Source: an uncultured Prevotellaceae bacterium (GTDB lineage: Bacteria > Bacteroidota > Bacteroidia > Bacteroidales > Bacteroidaceae). Taken from it: a stretch of DNA of 43,253 bases. The stretch is from NCBI GenBank assembly GCA_946540735.1, contig CAMNIN010000031.1, positions 1 through 43,253 of the forward strand. The letters run 5' to 3'. Under the pieces are notes generated by a model. That model worked only from the letters and a program-made list of their open reading frames with translations. It was not told the DNA's origin and ran no database searches. Below, piece after piece: positions 1 to 8,579 of this stretch. Positions within the stretch are counted from its first letter, which is position 1. Every line of letters starts with the position of its first letter. The position numbers were made by a program, and so were the translations under genes.

Positions 1-90
1 CAAGAGTACGAGCGAAACCACAACATTCCAGACCTCTCTTCCGAGCAGTTGCAGGCCATCAAGGGGTTGAAGAAAGGCCAGGGAAAATAG
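1..90 (+). CDS. C-terminal end of an unidentified protein (5' truncated by window edge)
   Basis: An open frame runs from the first base to a TAG at 88-90 and encodes 29 residues, ending in the basic tail KGLKKGQGK. The sequence is hydrophilic with no recognisable domain, so the function is unknown. No terminator hairpin is obvious straight after the stop. The next frame (+2) stays open from about 71 to 226 and reads as an acidic peptide without a start codon, which may be a decayed continuation of this gene. Confidence 0.5.
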   Translation, partial: QEYERNHNIPDLSSEQLQAIKGLKKGQGK

Positions 91-356
91 CAAAATCAAT
101 CAGACAGACCTAAAGGACAACGGCCCCTGGAATAATGAAGAAGACGATTCTGACAAGGATGCCATCAAGCAGAATTTGATCCCGGAAGAGGTGACGGCTG
201 CCCAGACCAGCAGTCTATGAGCAACATAGTTTAAGAATTGGTTAAGATTGTTTAACTGCCCAACAAGCATTAAGAAAATCGCGGCAGTTCTATGAGGAAT
301 GGGCACCATCACTCAGGCTGAGGTATTAAGTTTAATGAATTCATAGCAGCTTACAC

Positions 357-378
357 TTTTTACTTTCAAAAGTAAAAA
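357..378. repeat. Perfect AT-rich palindrome, 10-bp arms
   Basis: The arms TTTTTACTTT and AAAGTAAAAA are separated by CA. A partial further copy (TTTTTCAAAGTAAAAAAC) follows at about 396-413. It could form a weak hairpin downstream of the minus-strand ATPase gene, or be an edge feature of the ATPase cassette. Function is inferred only from position. Confidence 0.5.
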
Positions 379-414
379 ATGGCAAGAAAATTTGATTTTT
401 CAAAGTAAAAAACA

Positions 415-422
415 TATCTTTG
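415..422 (+). promoter_or_regulatory. Promoter-like -7 box pointing into the ATPase 3' end
   Basis: TATCTTTG matches the Bacteroidota -7 consensus TAnnTTTG, and a TTTG lies 20 bases upstream. It faces the plus strand, but the next gene downstream is on the minus strand. It would therefore make an antisense transcript of the ATPase gene, or it is an orphan promoter whose gene was displaced. No transcript can be shown from sequence. Confidence 0.35.
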
Positions 423-451
423 CGCCATATATTTTTTGAAACATTGACGAT

Positions 452-1906
452 TCATTTGGCAAACAAATCGTCCATCATCACTTCGCTGTTGACAATACTC
501 TTATCTTGACCATTAGCTACACCGAAAGTCGTAACAAATGTATGGACGAGCGACTTCGTAGTCTTAGTCTTTTCTTGGAATATATCCATTCGTTTCCGAA
601 GAAACTGTTCATAACTGTCAGTGATGCGATAAGGTTTTACAGAGAATTTCATCTCACATAGGTTGATGAATCTGTCCCCTCTATCTATCAACAAATCTAT
701 TTGCGCTCCTTTCTCTTTTTTATCTTCTTTCTTCTTTGTTTTGGGTGGTGTATACCTCCATGATGAAGCTGCAGTAGAAATGCCCGATATGCCTAATTTA
801 TATTTTATTTGAGTCAAATGCATAAAACAGACAAGTTCAAACGACAAACCTTGCCATGCACAAACAGAAGGAGATTGGAAATTATGACTCCACCACTCTT
901 CATCCTGTGCATTAAAGCTATCGATAAACCTATAATAAAACAACGTATAGAAATCCACCAAACGATAAATAGCTCCCTTCGATTTGTTGCCAAATTGGGA
1001 ATAACGTAGAATAAAGTCGCTACGTTCCAGATTCCGTAGGACTGTGGACAGAACAGATTTGTCCATTCCTGTCCCATTTTCTATCTCCTCACGTGTCATA
1101 CCGTCACGAGTGCCATTCAGGAGAGTAACTACACTTTTGTATTTTTCTGTGTTTGTAAACAAAGCGTTGAACAACTCGTCGAACTCGGTTCTAAGTTCCC
1201 CGTTTTTGCGGAAGAACAGACGGTCGACATTCTGTACGAGGCTTTCTTTCAAGTTTAGCAAACTATAGTAAAAAGGTATGCCACCGATTATCATATACGC
1301 CTGAAGCATTTGATAACGATCCCATGAACCACCACGACTTTTAATATATGTTTCCACCTCATGCAATGAAAATGGGCGTACATAGATATTGTTGGTGATT
1401 CGTCCATGAAGTCCGCCTTGGTTCTCTACGAGTTTGTCCATCATCCATGATGTTGAGGAGCCACTGGCAACAAACATAATGTCACGACGACGCGCGGCCC
1501 AACCGTTCCAAAAAGTCTCCAAAGCCTCTACGAATTCTGATTGTGGAGTGTCTATCCAGGGCATCTCGTCGAAAAACACCACCTTTCGCTTATCCTCAGG
1601 CAGGCCTTCAATATACTCCTCCAAAGCATCAAAAGCATCATCCCAACTTGAGAACTTCGGCTGGAGATGCAGATGAGCATATTTCTTTAAGGCCTTTGCA
1701 AAATTTCGTAATTGTTTGGATTTTGAAAGGCGATGTCCACCAACATATGAGAAATCATATTCATAATTGAAGAAATTGTCCACAAGGTACGTTTTACCCA
1801 CACGACGGCGACCATAAACAATCACGAACTCTGAACGGTCGGACTCAAGACTGCGACGTAATTCCGCCATCTCATATTCACGACCAATGACTAGATTCCT
1901 TTTCAT
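452..1906 (-). CDS. AAA ATPase of the ATPase/DUF234 family
   Basis: 484 residues from ATG at 1906; a GTG two codons upstream (1912) is an alternative start. Walker A is GRRRVGKT (about 32-39) and Walker B is VVFFDEMPW (about 109-117), followed by an SGSS sensor-like stretch. The middle has a winged-helix look. The C-terminus carries GAQIDLLIDR followed by CEMKFS (about residues 403-420), the D...ExK pattern of the PD-(D/E)XK nuclease-like fold typical of DUF234 proteins. This family is common and often multi-copy in Prevotella and Bacteroides; its cellular role is not settled. The gene has its own promoter and sits between AT-rich palindromes next to broken susCD genes, which suggests a mobile or inserted cassette (inference). 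Confidence 0.88.
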   Translation of the reverse strand: MKRNLVIGREYEMAELRRSLESDRSEFVIVYGRRRVGKTYLVDNFFNYEYDFSYVGGHRLSKSKQLRNFAKALKKYAHLHLQPKFSSWDDAFDALEEYIEGLPEDKRKVVFFDEMPWIDTPQSEFVEALETFWNGWAARRRDIMFVASGSSTSWMMDKLVENQGGLHGRITNNIYVRPFSLHEVETYIKSRGGSWDRYQMLQAYMIIGGIPFYYSLLNLKESLVQNVDRLFFRKNGELRTEFDELFNALFTNTEKYKSVVTLLNGTRDGMTREEIENGTGMDKSVLSTVLRNLERSDFILRYSQFGNKSKGAIYRLVDFYTLFYYRFIDSFNAQDEEWWSHNFQSPSVCAWQGLSFELVCFMHLTQIKYKLGISGISTAASSWRYTPPKTKKKEDKKEKGAQIDLLIDRGDRFINLCEMKFSVKPYRITDSYEQFLRKRMDIFQEKTKTTKSLVHTFVTTFGVANGQDKSIVNSEVMMDDLFAK

Positions 1907-1928
1907 TTCCACTATGAATTATTCTCTG

Positions 1929-1936
1929 CAAAAGTA
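1929..1936 (-). promoter_or_regulatory. Promoter -7 box of the ATPase gene
   Basis: On the minus strand the sequence is TACTTTTG, a full match to TAnnTTTG, with TTG 20 bases upstream. It lies about 23 bases before the ATG at 1906, a normal distance for this phylum. Confidence 0.6.
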
Positions 1937-1960
1937 TCAATAATAAATGACTAAAACAAG

Positions 1961-2029
1961 AAAAGTGTGAGCAAATCTTCAAAAATCATATATTTCATAT
2001 TCGATTTTTGAAGATTTGCTCATACTTTT
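1961..2029. repeat. 27-bp inverted repeat with 15-base loop
   Basis: The arms are 1961-1987 and 2003-2029, complementary at 26 of 27 positions; the key stretch is GAGCAAATCTTCAAAAATC. It lies between the ATPase promoter and the truncated susD. It could be a strong transcription block protecting the ATPase gene, or an end of an inserted element. The length and near perfection are unusual for a plain terminator, and there is no dedicated U-tract. Confidence 0.75.
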
Positions 2030-2083
2030 CAATTTTGGGGAACGAAAACAGAGATTATCGGGGACGCAGTTCTTATTGATTTT

Positions 2084-2108
2084 ATTTCGAGGAATGCATT
2101 CCCGAAAT
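2084..2108. repeat. Palindrome with 12-bp arms and one bulged base
   Basis: The core GGAATGCATTCC (2091-2102) is a perfect palindrome, extended on both sides by ATTTCG and CGAAAT with a single unpaired A at 2090. It sits 11 bases beyond the premature end of the truncated susD, so it may mark the break point. Confidence 0.6.
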
Positions 2109-2118
2109 CTCCGCGATG

Positions 2119-2349
2119 CTAATACTTTTTCCAAAAATTCAAGTCCATATGGAACTCAGTTCCGTAGAGGTGTCGCTCCATTCCGAAGAAAGTCTGGTTG
2201 ACCAGTGCGGAGTAGGTTTCCTCTGAAGTGGCGAGGTTGTCCATGGTGAATCCGCCGGGGTTGGTCTCGTCGAGCGAGCATCCGCTCACCGAGAGCAGGG
2301 TTGCCGTCATCGTTGCAGACAGCAGGATATTTTTGATTTTGGTTTTCAT
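2119..2349 (-). pseudogene. SusD-like lipoprotein, N-terminal fragment
   Basis: The start is ATG at 2349, preceded by the strong Shine-Dalgarno-like AAAGGAGG. The 76 residues begin with a lipoprotein signal ending LLSVSGC, then the mature start SLDETNPGGF typical of SusD-family glycan-binding lipoproteins (usually 450-600 residues). The frame stops at TAG 2119-2121 after FWKKY, and the sequence beyond does not look like SusD in any frame, so about 85 percent of the gene is missing. It follows the susC fragment by 19 bases in the normal susC-susD order. The secreted piece is unlikely to function. Confidence 0.8.
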
Positions 2350-2368
2350 ATTTACTGTCCTCCTTTGA

Positions 2369-3220
2369 TTAGAATGTGATGTTAACACCAAACACGAACT
2401 GCTTGTAGGTGGGGAAGGCGTCGGCTCCGCCCATTTCGGGGTCGGTGCCCTTCAGCTGTCTCTCAGCGCAGATGATCCAGGGGTTGTAGGCAGTGAAGTA
2501 GAACCTGCATTTCTCGATGAGGGCATGACGGGTGAGGGCATTGGGCAGGGTGTATCCGAAGGTGATGTTCTTGATTTTGAAGAACGATCCGTCGAAGATG
2601 CGGAGTGAGGTGATGCCGATGCTCTGGTCGTCGCCTGAGCCCGGAGCGGGAAAGTAGGCGCCCTGGTTGTTCTCCGTCCAGTAGTCAGCACCGGCTATCT
2701 GGTTTTCGGTGATGGCCGACTTGGCCGTATAGAATCCGATCAGTTTGCTCGAGATGGTCTGTCCCAGGCGTGCCATCGCATAGATGGTGAGGTCGAAGTT
2801 CTTGTAGGTGAAGGTGTTGTTCAGACCGAGGATCCAGTTGGGGTTCTGGTGGCCCAGCACTTGGCGGTCTTGCTTGTCGCTGTACTTATGCTTGCCTTCG
2901 TCGGTGGTGCCGTCTTCGTTGACCACAGGCACCGTCTCGATCTTCACCCATCCCGGTTTCACGCCATAGGTGTTGAGTTCATCCTGCGAGGCGTCGGTGC
3001 CCCAGATGCCGGCATACTTGTAGTCGTAGACCGACTTGATGGGATGTCCCTCGAAGAGTCCCTCGTTCACGAGGTCGCCGTCGGGCAGTTTGTCGATGCG
3101 CTCGAGCTGCCATGTGGCGGTGAGTGCGGTGCTCCAAGTGAAGTCTTTGGTGATGATGTTGCGGCTGTTGGTTTTTGACACCGTTTCCCCATTCGTCTTT
3201 TCGTACCATGAAACGTGGTA
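2369..3220 (-). pseudogene. SusC-like TonB-dependent receptor, C-terminal fragment
   Basis: The frame is open from 3220 (after a TAA at 3221-3223) to TAA at 2369-2371 and gives about 283 residues with no good start; a GTG at 3181 is the only plausible internal one. The content is the C-terminal part of a SusC/RagA barrel: GHQNPNWILGLNNTFTYKNF, DGSFFKIKNITFGYTL and the terminal GVNITF. An intact SusC is about 1000 residues, so the signal peptide, plug and most of the barrel are gone. It precedes the susD fragment, so both are remains of one pair. Upstream, 3221-3319 holds only AT-rich GAAGT-type low-complexity sequence. Confidence 0.85.
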
Positions 3221-3319
3221 TTATCACGTTTTTACGGCACTGTTATTCAACTATCTGAAGTAGTTAAGAAGTCAGAAGTTAAAGAAGTCAAGCCATGTGC
3301 AATTTGGTACACCATATCC

Positions 3320-5083
3320 TCAGCGAACTCCCTGTAGTTTTATGATGGCATAGGAAGTGGCGGGCATGTGGATGGTCATATTGCCCGTCTTCTTGTTGTG
3401 CTCGATGCCAAAGGTGTCGCCAGCGAGAAGCCTTGTCTTCTTGTATGACACATTGAGATGGAACGTAGCGTCGGAAGCCTCGGCTCTGGGGTTGAGCATC
3501 ACGAGCACGACATCCTTGCCTGCTGCACGGGCATAGACGAAAGGATAGACCGAGGAGGCATCATCACTGTCAGCCGAAGGGTAGACCGGTACGAACTCCG
3601 CATAATTGGCAAGAGCCGGTTCGCTATGGCGAAGGGCGATCAGGCGGCGGGTCTTGTTGAGCAGTGAGTTGGGGTCTTTCTCTTGTGCTGCCACATTGGG
3701 AGCGTCGGGCGACGGATCGACAGGCAAGTAGAGGCTGGCGGCATCGGCAGTAGAGAAGCCGAGGTTCTTGCCGCTGTTCCATTGCATGGGTGTACGGGCA
3801 CCATTGCGCGGCTGGTAGGCACCTTCCACCTGTGGCCAGTCTTTGGGCAACTGCTTCATGCCGATCTCATTGCCGTAATAGAGGAAGGGCACACCGGGCA
3901 TTGTGAATCCGAATGCATAGATGATCTCCAGCTCCTTGTCAGTGCGGTGGTTGCCAAGACGTGCGTTGTCGTGGTTGCCCAGAGGCAGGCTGATATATCC
4001 TTTGCCCACGGTCTTCTGGTATTGGTCCATATAACTTTTGAGGAAAGCCCTGATGTCGCCTTTGCCCTCAGCGTCGAAATAGCTGTGGCCTTCGCTCACG
4101 CCGTTGAGGATGCGCCAGCTCTCTTTCTGGAAAAGATCGTTGTAGCCGTTGAACCAATGGAAGAAATCGACATGGAAACAGTCGTCAAGGGCATCGGCGG
4201 GGTATGACCATTCGGCCACCATGAATCCCTGAGGATATTCTTTCTCCAGCAGTCGCCGTATCTCGCGCCAGAAGAGTTTTGTGGCGTTCTCATTGGTATT
4301 GAAGAACTGCTCGTTGCCCCTCACTTGGCGCGTCTTGACCAATGCTCCGGCCATGTCGGCACGGAAACCGTCGGCACCCATGTCCATCCAGAAGCGCAGC
4401 ACGTTTTTCAGGTCCTCGCGCATGGCCAGCACGTCGGGATGGTTGGTGGGCAACTGCCAGGGCTGTTCGGGATCCGGGTTGGCGAATCCGAAGTTGAGAG
4501 CAGGCTGGCACCAGTAGAAATTGCGCATGAATTGTCCGTTGCGCTGTCCATAGCCCTTGATGAACGACCCGGCAAACTCGCGTGGTGGGTCCACCCAGTT
4601 GGTCTCGGTCCAGATGTAGTAGTTGGAATATTTGTTCTTCTCTTGTTTCTGTGATTCCACAAACCACGGATTGTCGATGGAGGTATAGCTGATCACGTAG
4701 TCGAAGATGACGTGCATGCCACGTTTGTGGGCTTCCTCAAAGAGTCGCCGTGCATCCTCATTGGTGCCATAGCGCGGTGCGATCTTGTAGTAGTCGCGGA
4801 TGTCATAGCCCGCATCGTGAAACGGCGAGTCGAAGAACGGATTAAACCAGATGGCATCGACCCCGAGACTCTTCACATAGTCGAGTTTGCTGATGATGCC
4901 TTGCAAGTCGCCGATGCCGTCGCCGTCGGAGTCGCAGAAAGACTGCGGATAAATTTGATAGAACACGGCGTTTTTAGCCCATTCGGGCACTTTTGGAATG
5001 TCATACTTCCCGGTGATGGTCTGTGCCGACGCTGTGAGCGACAGCATGACCGTGAAAAGCGGAATAGCAGATTTGATACTCAT
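3320..5083 (-). CDS. Secreted GH13 alpha-amylase-family enzyme
   Basis: 587 residues from ATG at 5083, chosen because the signal peptide (IPLFTVMLSLTASAQ) follows directly; an in-frame start 14 codons upstream (5125) would only lengthen the n-region. The mature protein has the GH13 barrel from VFYQIYPQSF onward. Region II GFRADMAG carries the nucleophile Asp (about residue 243), region III is MVAEWSYP with the acid/base Glu, and region IV is GNHDNAR. Region I is DYVISYTS where DxVxNHTS is usual, so the conserved Asn and His are Ser and Tyr. The overall look is of the oligo-1,6-glucosidase/trehalose-synthase type rather than an endo-amylase; substrate is not assignable. It diverges from the susC at 5347, suggesting a starch or alpha-glucan utilisation locus. 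Confidence 0.9.
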   Translation of the reverse strand: MSIKSAIPLFTVMLSLTASAQTITGKYDIPKVPEWAKNAVFYQIYPQSFCDSDGDGIGDLQGIISKLDYVKSLGVDAIWFNPFFDSPFHDAGYDIRDYYKIAPRYGTNEDARRLFEEAHKRGMHVIFDYVISYTSIDNPWFVESQKQEKNKYSNYYIWTETNWVDPPREFAGSFIKGYGQRNGQFMRNFYWCQPALNFGFANPDPEQPWQLPTNHPDVLAMREDLKNVLRFWMDMGADGFRADMAGALVKTRQVRGNEQFFNTNENATKLFWREIRRLLEKEYPQGFMVAEWSYPADALDDCFHVDFFHWFNGYNDLFQKESWRILNGVSEGHSYFDAEGKGDIRAFLKSYMDQYQKTVGKGYISLPLGNHDNARLGNHRTDKELEIIYAFGFTMPGVPFLYYGNEIGMKQLPKDWPQVEGAYQPRNGARTPMQWNSGKNLGFSTADAASLYLPVDPSPDAPNVAAQEKDPNSLLNKTRRLIALRHSEPALANYAEFVPVYPSADSDDASSVYPFVYARAAGKDVVLVMLNPRAEASDATFHLNVSYKKTRLLAGDTFGIEHNKKTGNMTIHMPATSYAIIKLQGVR

Positions 5084-5133
5084 GGTATGGATTTTTGAAT
5101 GAAGTCGTATGGGCCTTTTTCCCATACAGGATG

Positions 5134-5141
5134 CAAATATA
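5134..5141 (-). promoter_or_regulatory. Promoter -7 box of the GH13 gene
   Basis: On the minus strand it reads TATATTTG, matching TAnnTTTG, about 50 bases upstream of the ATG at 5083. This spacing favours the downstream start over the one at 5125, which would be within about 9 bases of the box. Confidence 0.55.
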
Positions 5142-5201
5142 GTCTTTTTTGTATCATTTTATTTCGCAGATGTAACTATTCCTGAAAATACTTCACATTT
5201 A

Positions 5202-5233
5202 TTTGAACTTTTTGAATAATTTTTATAAATTTG
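5202..5233 (+). promoter_or_regulatory. Promoter of the susC-susD pair
   Basis: TTTG at 5202-5205 is followed after 20 bases by TAAATTTG at 5226-5233, a very good Bacteroidota sigma-ABfr type promoter. Transcription would start near 5239, leaving a leader of about 108 bases before the susC ATG at 5347. Confidence 0.6.
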
Positions 5234-5248
5234 CTCTCAGAATACCAT

Positions 5249-5260
5249 GTGAGCGCTAAC
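5249..5260. promoter_or_regulatory. Candidate LacI-family operator
   Basis: GTGAGCGCTAAC is a near palindrome (10 of 12 positions symmetric) centred on AGCGCT, the CG-centred form typical of LacI/GalR-family sites. It lies about 10 bases after the predicted susC transcription start, where a bound repressor would block transcription. No LacI-family gene is in the window, so the regulator is unknown. Confidence 0.4.
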
Positions 5261-5346
5261 CTGAGCAAAAAGCTATTTACTCATTATTTAACCACGTTAC
5301 GATTTACCTACATTTTTCTAACTTAATTATTATCAACTTTAATTCT

Positions 5347-8300
5347 ATGCGAAATTTCACGAATGTTTTTTGTGTGATCTGTGCTGGTATGATGTCATCT
5401 GCTGTGCCCGCTGCCGCGAGTGAAGTCACGGCAGAAATGGCAACACTCAGAGTGGATGCTGACGTGCAGGTCAGGGGCAAGGTCCTGGATTCGAGCGGTA
5501 CGCCAATCATCGGGGCCACAGTCATGGAAGTGGGCACGCCAAGCAATGGAACGCTGACGGATTCCGAGGGTGTGTTCAGTCTTTCCGTCAACAAAGGTTC
5601 AAGCCTTTCTATATCTTACATCGGCTACAAGACCGTCACGGTGAGGGTGGTCGATGGCCGTGTGCTCAGTATCGTCTTGGAGGAAGATTCAGAGATGCTT
5701 AACGATGTGGTGGTCGTGGGATATGGTACGCAGCGGAAGAAGCTTGTCACCGGTGCGACGGTCCATGTCGATGCCGACAACATCGCTGCAGCCAATGCGG
5801 TGGATGCCTTCGGTGCCTTGCAAAGTCAGGCTGCGGGTATGAACATCGTGCAGAACTCCGGTCAGCCCGGCGAGAGCTACAAAGTGGTGATACGCGGTAT
5901 GGGCACTGCCGGATCCAACGAGCCCTTGTACGTCATCGATGGTGTGCCCGGTGGCAATATCTCCGACTTGTCGCCCAATGATATCGAGTCGATCGATGTG
6001 CTCAAGGATGCCGCCTCGAGTGCCATCTATGGAGCCAGAGCCTCCAACGGTGTCATCCTGGTGAACACCAAGAAAGGCAAAGCCGGTTTCGTCCAGGTCA
6101 GTTTCGACGGCTATCTCGCCTGGCAGAATCCCAACACGAATGATGTGACTCCTCTTAATGCCAAGCAGTATATGGAAATCAACGACAAGGCCTACGAGAT
6201 CCAGGGCGTCTCCACTTACGACTGGGCCACACTGATTCCCAAGCAGTATGCTCAGATCATGAACGGCACATGGAACGGCACCAACTGGCTGGAGGAGACA
6301 ACCATAGAGAATGCGCCGATGAACAACGCCTCGATCAACATCACCGGAGGCAGTGATGTGTCGCGCTTCGCCCTCGGTTTCACCAAATACCATCAGACGG
6401 GAACGCTCGGTTATCCCGCCACTCCCAAGTTCGACCGCTATACGGTGCGTATGAACTCCGACTACTCCCTGATCCGGAAGAAAGGGCGCGACGTGCTGAA
6501 ACTCGGCGAGAATGTCACCTTCTCCGCCACCAACAAGAAGGGTGTGTCAATCGGCGGCATCTACGGAAACAGCATCCGTAATTTGCTCGCCATGTCGCCA
6601 CTGTTGCCGGCATATAATGAGAATGGAGAACTGTATACCTACGAGGACATCCAGGCCGACAAATGGGACTTCAGTGCGGAAATGGCCAACCCGCTGGCTG
6701 CCATGAAATATGACGAGGGCAACAGCTACACCAAGCGCTACCGTCTGCAGACGAATTTCTTCCTGGAGTTCGCACCCATCGAAGGACTGACCATCCGTTC
6801 CAGTCTGGGTTGGCATTACCGTCATGTGGAAGGCAGGAGCTACGTGCCCGTGTATGAGTTGAGCGCCAAGAAATCGAACCCCAACGACGACGTGAGGCAA
6901 AACCAGTCCTACAACATGCAGTGGACCCTGGAGAACACCGCCAACTGGGTGAAGTCGATTGACAAGCACAACGTCGATGTGCTCATCGGACAGTCGATGG
7001 AGAAATGGGGATATGGCAACAGCGTCAGCGTCACCAATTCCAACTCACTCTTCCCCGGATCTTTCGACCATGCTTACATCAACAACGCCAATGTGGTCGA
7101 CCCAGCCTATACCTCTATCAGCGGCAGTCCTAATACGCAAGGCGCCTTGTCTTCCTTCTTCGGGCGTGTCAACTACAACTACAATGAGACTTATTTGCTC
7201 TCGCTGGTGCTCCGCGCTGACGGTTCATCCAATTTCGCCCGCAGCCATCGGTGGGGATATTTCCCGTCGGTATCGGCAGGATGGGTGATGACCAACGAGC
7301 CCTTCATGGACTTTGCCAAGGACTGGCTTTATTTCTTCAAGATCAGAGGAAGCTGGGGACAGAATGGTAACTGCAACATCGCCAATTTCCAGTATGTCGC
7401 CACTGTGGCTTTCGATGACCCCTATTATTTCGACAGCAAAGACAACCCCGGCATCGGCGCCTATCCCAATATCCTCCCCAACAAGGATGTGAAATGGGAA
7501 ACTTCCGAGCAGTTTGACCTCGGTTTCGATGCCCGGTTCCTCAAAAACCGTTTGAGCTTCTCCTTCGACTGGTACAAAAAAACGACGAAAGACTGGCTGG
7601 TGCGCGCCCCGGTGCTCCTCTCTTACGGCACAGGTGCCCCCTATATCAATGGTGGTGATATCGAGAACAAGGGTTTTGAGATCCATCTCTCCTGGAACGA
7701 CCGCATCGGCAAGGACTTCATCTACGGCATCTCGGCCAACCTCTCACACAACAAGAATGAAGTCACACGACTGGCCAACTCCGAAGGCATCATCCATGGT
7801 GGCAGCAACGCCATCGCACAGAACACCGCAGAGCTCTACCGGCTCGAAGTGGGGTACCCCATCGGTTATTTCTGGGGCTATGAGATGGAAGGCATCATCC
7901 AGAACCAGCAGGACCTTGAGGATTACCTCAATCGCAACTGCTCAGGCGACAAGGCCAACTCGCTGCAGGGCGAGTCGCTCCAGCCCGGCGACGTGAAATT
8001 CGTCGATGTCAACGGCAATGGAAAAATAGACAAGGGAGATGACGACAAGACGATGATCGGCGACCCCAATCCAGATTATACGATGGGACTCAACATCACC
8101 CTCGCCTACAAGGGCTTCGATTTCTCCCTCAATGGTTATGGCTCGTTCGGCCAGCAGGTGGCCAAGAGCTACAGGCAGTTCTCCGACCATCCCGACGACA
8201 ACTACTGCACCGATGTCTATACCAAGTACTGGACAGGTGAGGGCAGCACCAACCGTTATCCTCGGTTCTCAGATGGAAAGACCGCCAACATGTCGGAAAT

Positions 8301-8565
8301 CTCGAGAGTGTGGGTGGAAGACGCCGATTTCTTCAAGATCTCCAGAATCTCGCTTGGATATGACCTCAAGCGGATCATCAAGGCACTTCCTGTGACCAAG
8401 TGTCATATCTATGTGGCAGCCAGCAATATGTTCACCTTCACCAGCTATTCCGGAATGGACCCCGAGGTGGGATTCGGCAACGGTACGAGTTGGGCTTCTG
8501 GCATTGACTGTGGTTATTACCCATCCTCCCGTTCTTGGCAGGTTGGATTGAACGTCAACTTTTAA
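5347..8565 (+). CDS. SusC/RagA-family TonB-dependent outer-membrane transporter
   Basis: 1072 residues, full length for the family. The order is: signal peptide (about 1-24), a carboxypeptidase-regulatory-like beta-sandwich domain (about 41-120: VRGKVLDSSGTPIIGATV), a TonB-box-like VVVVGYGTQRKK, the plug with EPLYVIDGVPGG and DVLKDAASSAIYGARASNGV, and the long beta-barrel ending GLNVNF. The family imports glycan oligomers through the outer membrane, powered by TonB, with SusD as the lid. It is 14 bases upstream of susD and has its own promoter and operator candidate. Divergence from a GH13 gene hints at alpha-glucan, but substrate cannot be read from sequence. Confidence 0.95.
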   Translation: MRNFTNVFCVICAGMMSSAVPAAASEVTAEMATLRVDADVQVRGKVLDSSGTPIIGATVMEVGTPSNGTLTDSEGVFSLSVNKGSSLSISYIGYKTVTVRVVDGRVLSIVLEEDSEMLNDVVVVGYGTQRKKLVTGATVHVDADNIAAANAVDAFGALQSQAAGMNIVQNSGQPGESYKVVIRGMGTAGSNEPLYVIDGVPGGNISDLSPNDIESIDVLKDAASSAIYGARASNGVILVNTKKGKAGFVQVSFDGYLAWQNPNTNDVTPLNAKQYMEINDKAYEIQGVSTYDWATLIPKQYAQIMNGTWNGTNWLEETTIENAPMNNASINITGGSDVSRFALGFTKYHQTGTLGYPATPKFDRYTVRMNSDYSLIRKKGRDVLKLGENVTFSATNKKGVSIGGIYGNSIRNLLAMSPLLPAYNENGELYTYEDIQADKWDFSAEMANPLAAMKYDEGNSYTKRYRLQTNFFLEFAPIEGLTIRSSLGWHYRHVEGRSYVPVYELSAKKSNPNDDVRQNQSYNMQWTLENTANWVKSIDKHNVDVLIGQSMEKWGYGNSVSVTNSNSLFPGSFDHAYINNANVVDPAYTSISGSPNTQGALSSFFGRVNYNYNETYLLSLVLRADGSSNFARSHRWGYFPSVSAGWVMTNEPFMDFAKDWLYFFKIRGSWGQNGNCNIANFQYVATVAFDDPYYFDSKDNPGIGAYPNILPNKDVKWETSEQFDLGFDARFLKNRLSFSFDWYKKTTKDWLVRAPVLLSYGTGAPYINGGDIENKGFEIHLSWNDRIGKDFIYGISANLSHNKNEVTRLANSEGIIHGGSNAIAQNTAELYRLEVGYPIGYFWGYEMEGIIQNQQDLEDYLNRNCSGDKANSLQGESLQPGDVKFVDVNGNGKIDKGDDDKTMIGDPNPDYTMGLNITLAYKGFDFSLNGYGSFGQQVAKSYRQFSDHPDDNYCTDVYTKYWTGEGSTNRYPRFSDGKTANMSEISRVWVEDADFFKISRISLGYDLKRIIKALPVTKCHIYVAASNMFTFTSYSGMDPEVGFGNGTSWASGIDCGYYPSSRSWQVGLNVNF

Positions 8566-8579
8566 TCTGCGTAAAAATT

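Larger units (their letters stand above)
91..451. other. Gene-free stretch with AT-rich palindrome
   Basis: No start-bearing ORF with coding character is visible here. The first part (to about 226) has an open +2 frame rich in D and E but without a start. The second part is AT rich and holds the palindrome at 357-378 and a promoter-like sequence at about 395-422. It separates the truncated first gene from the 3' end of the minus-strand ATPase gene. Confidence 0.5.
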
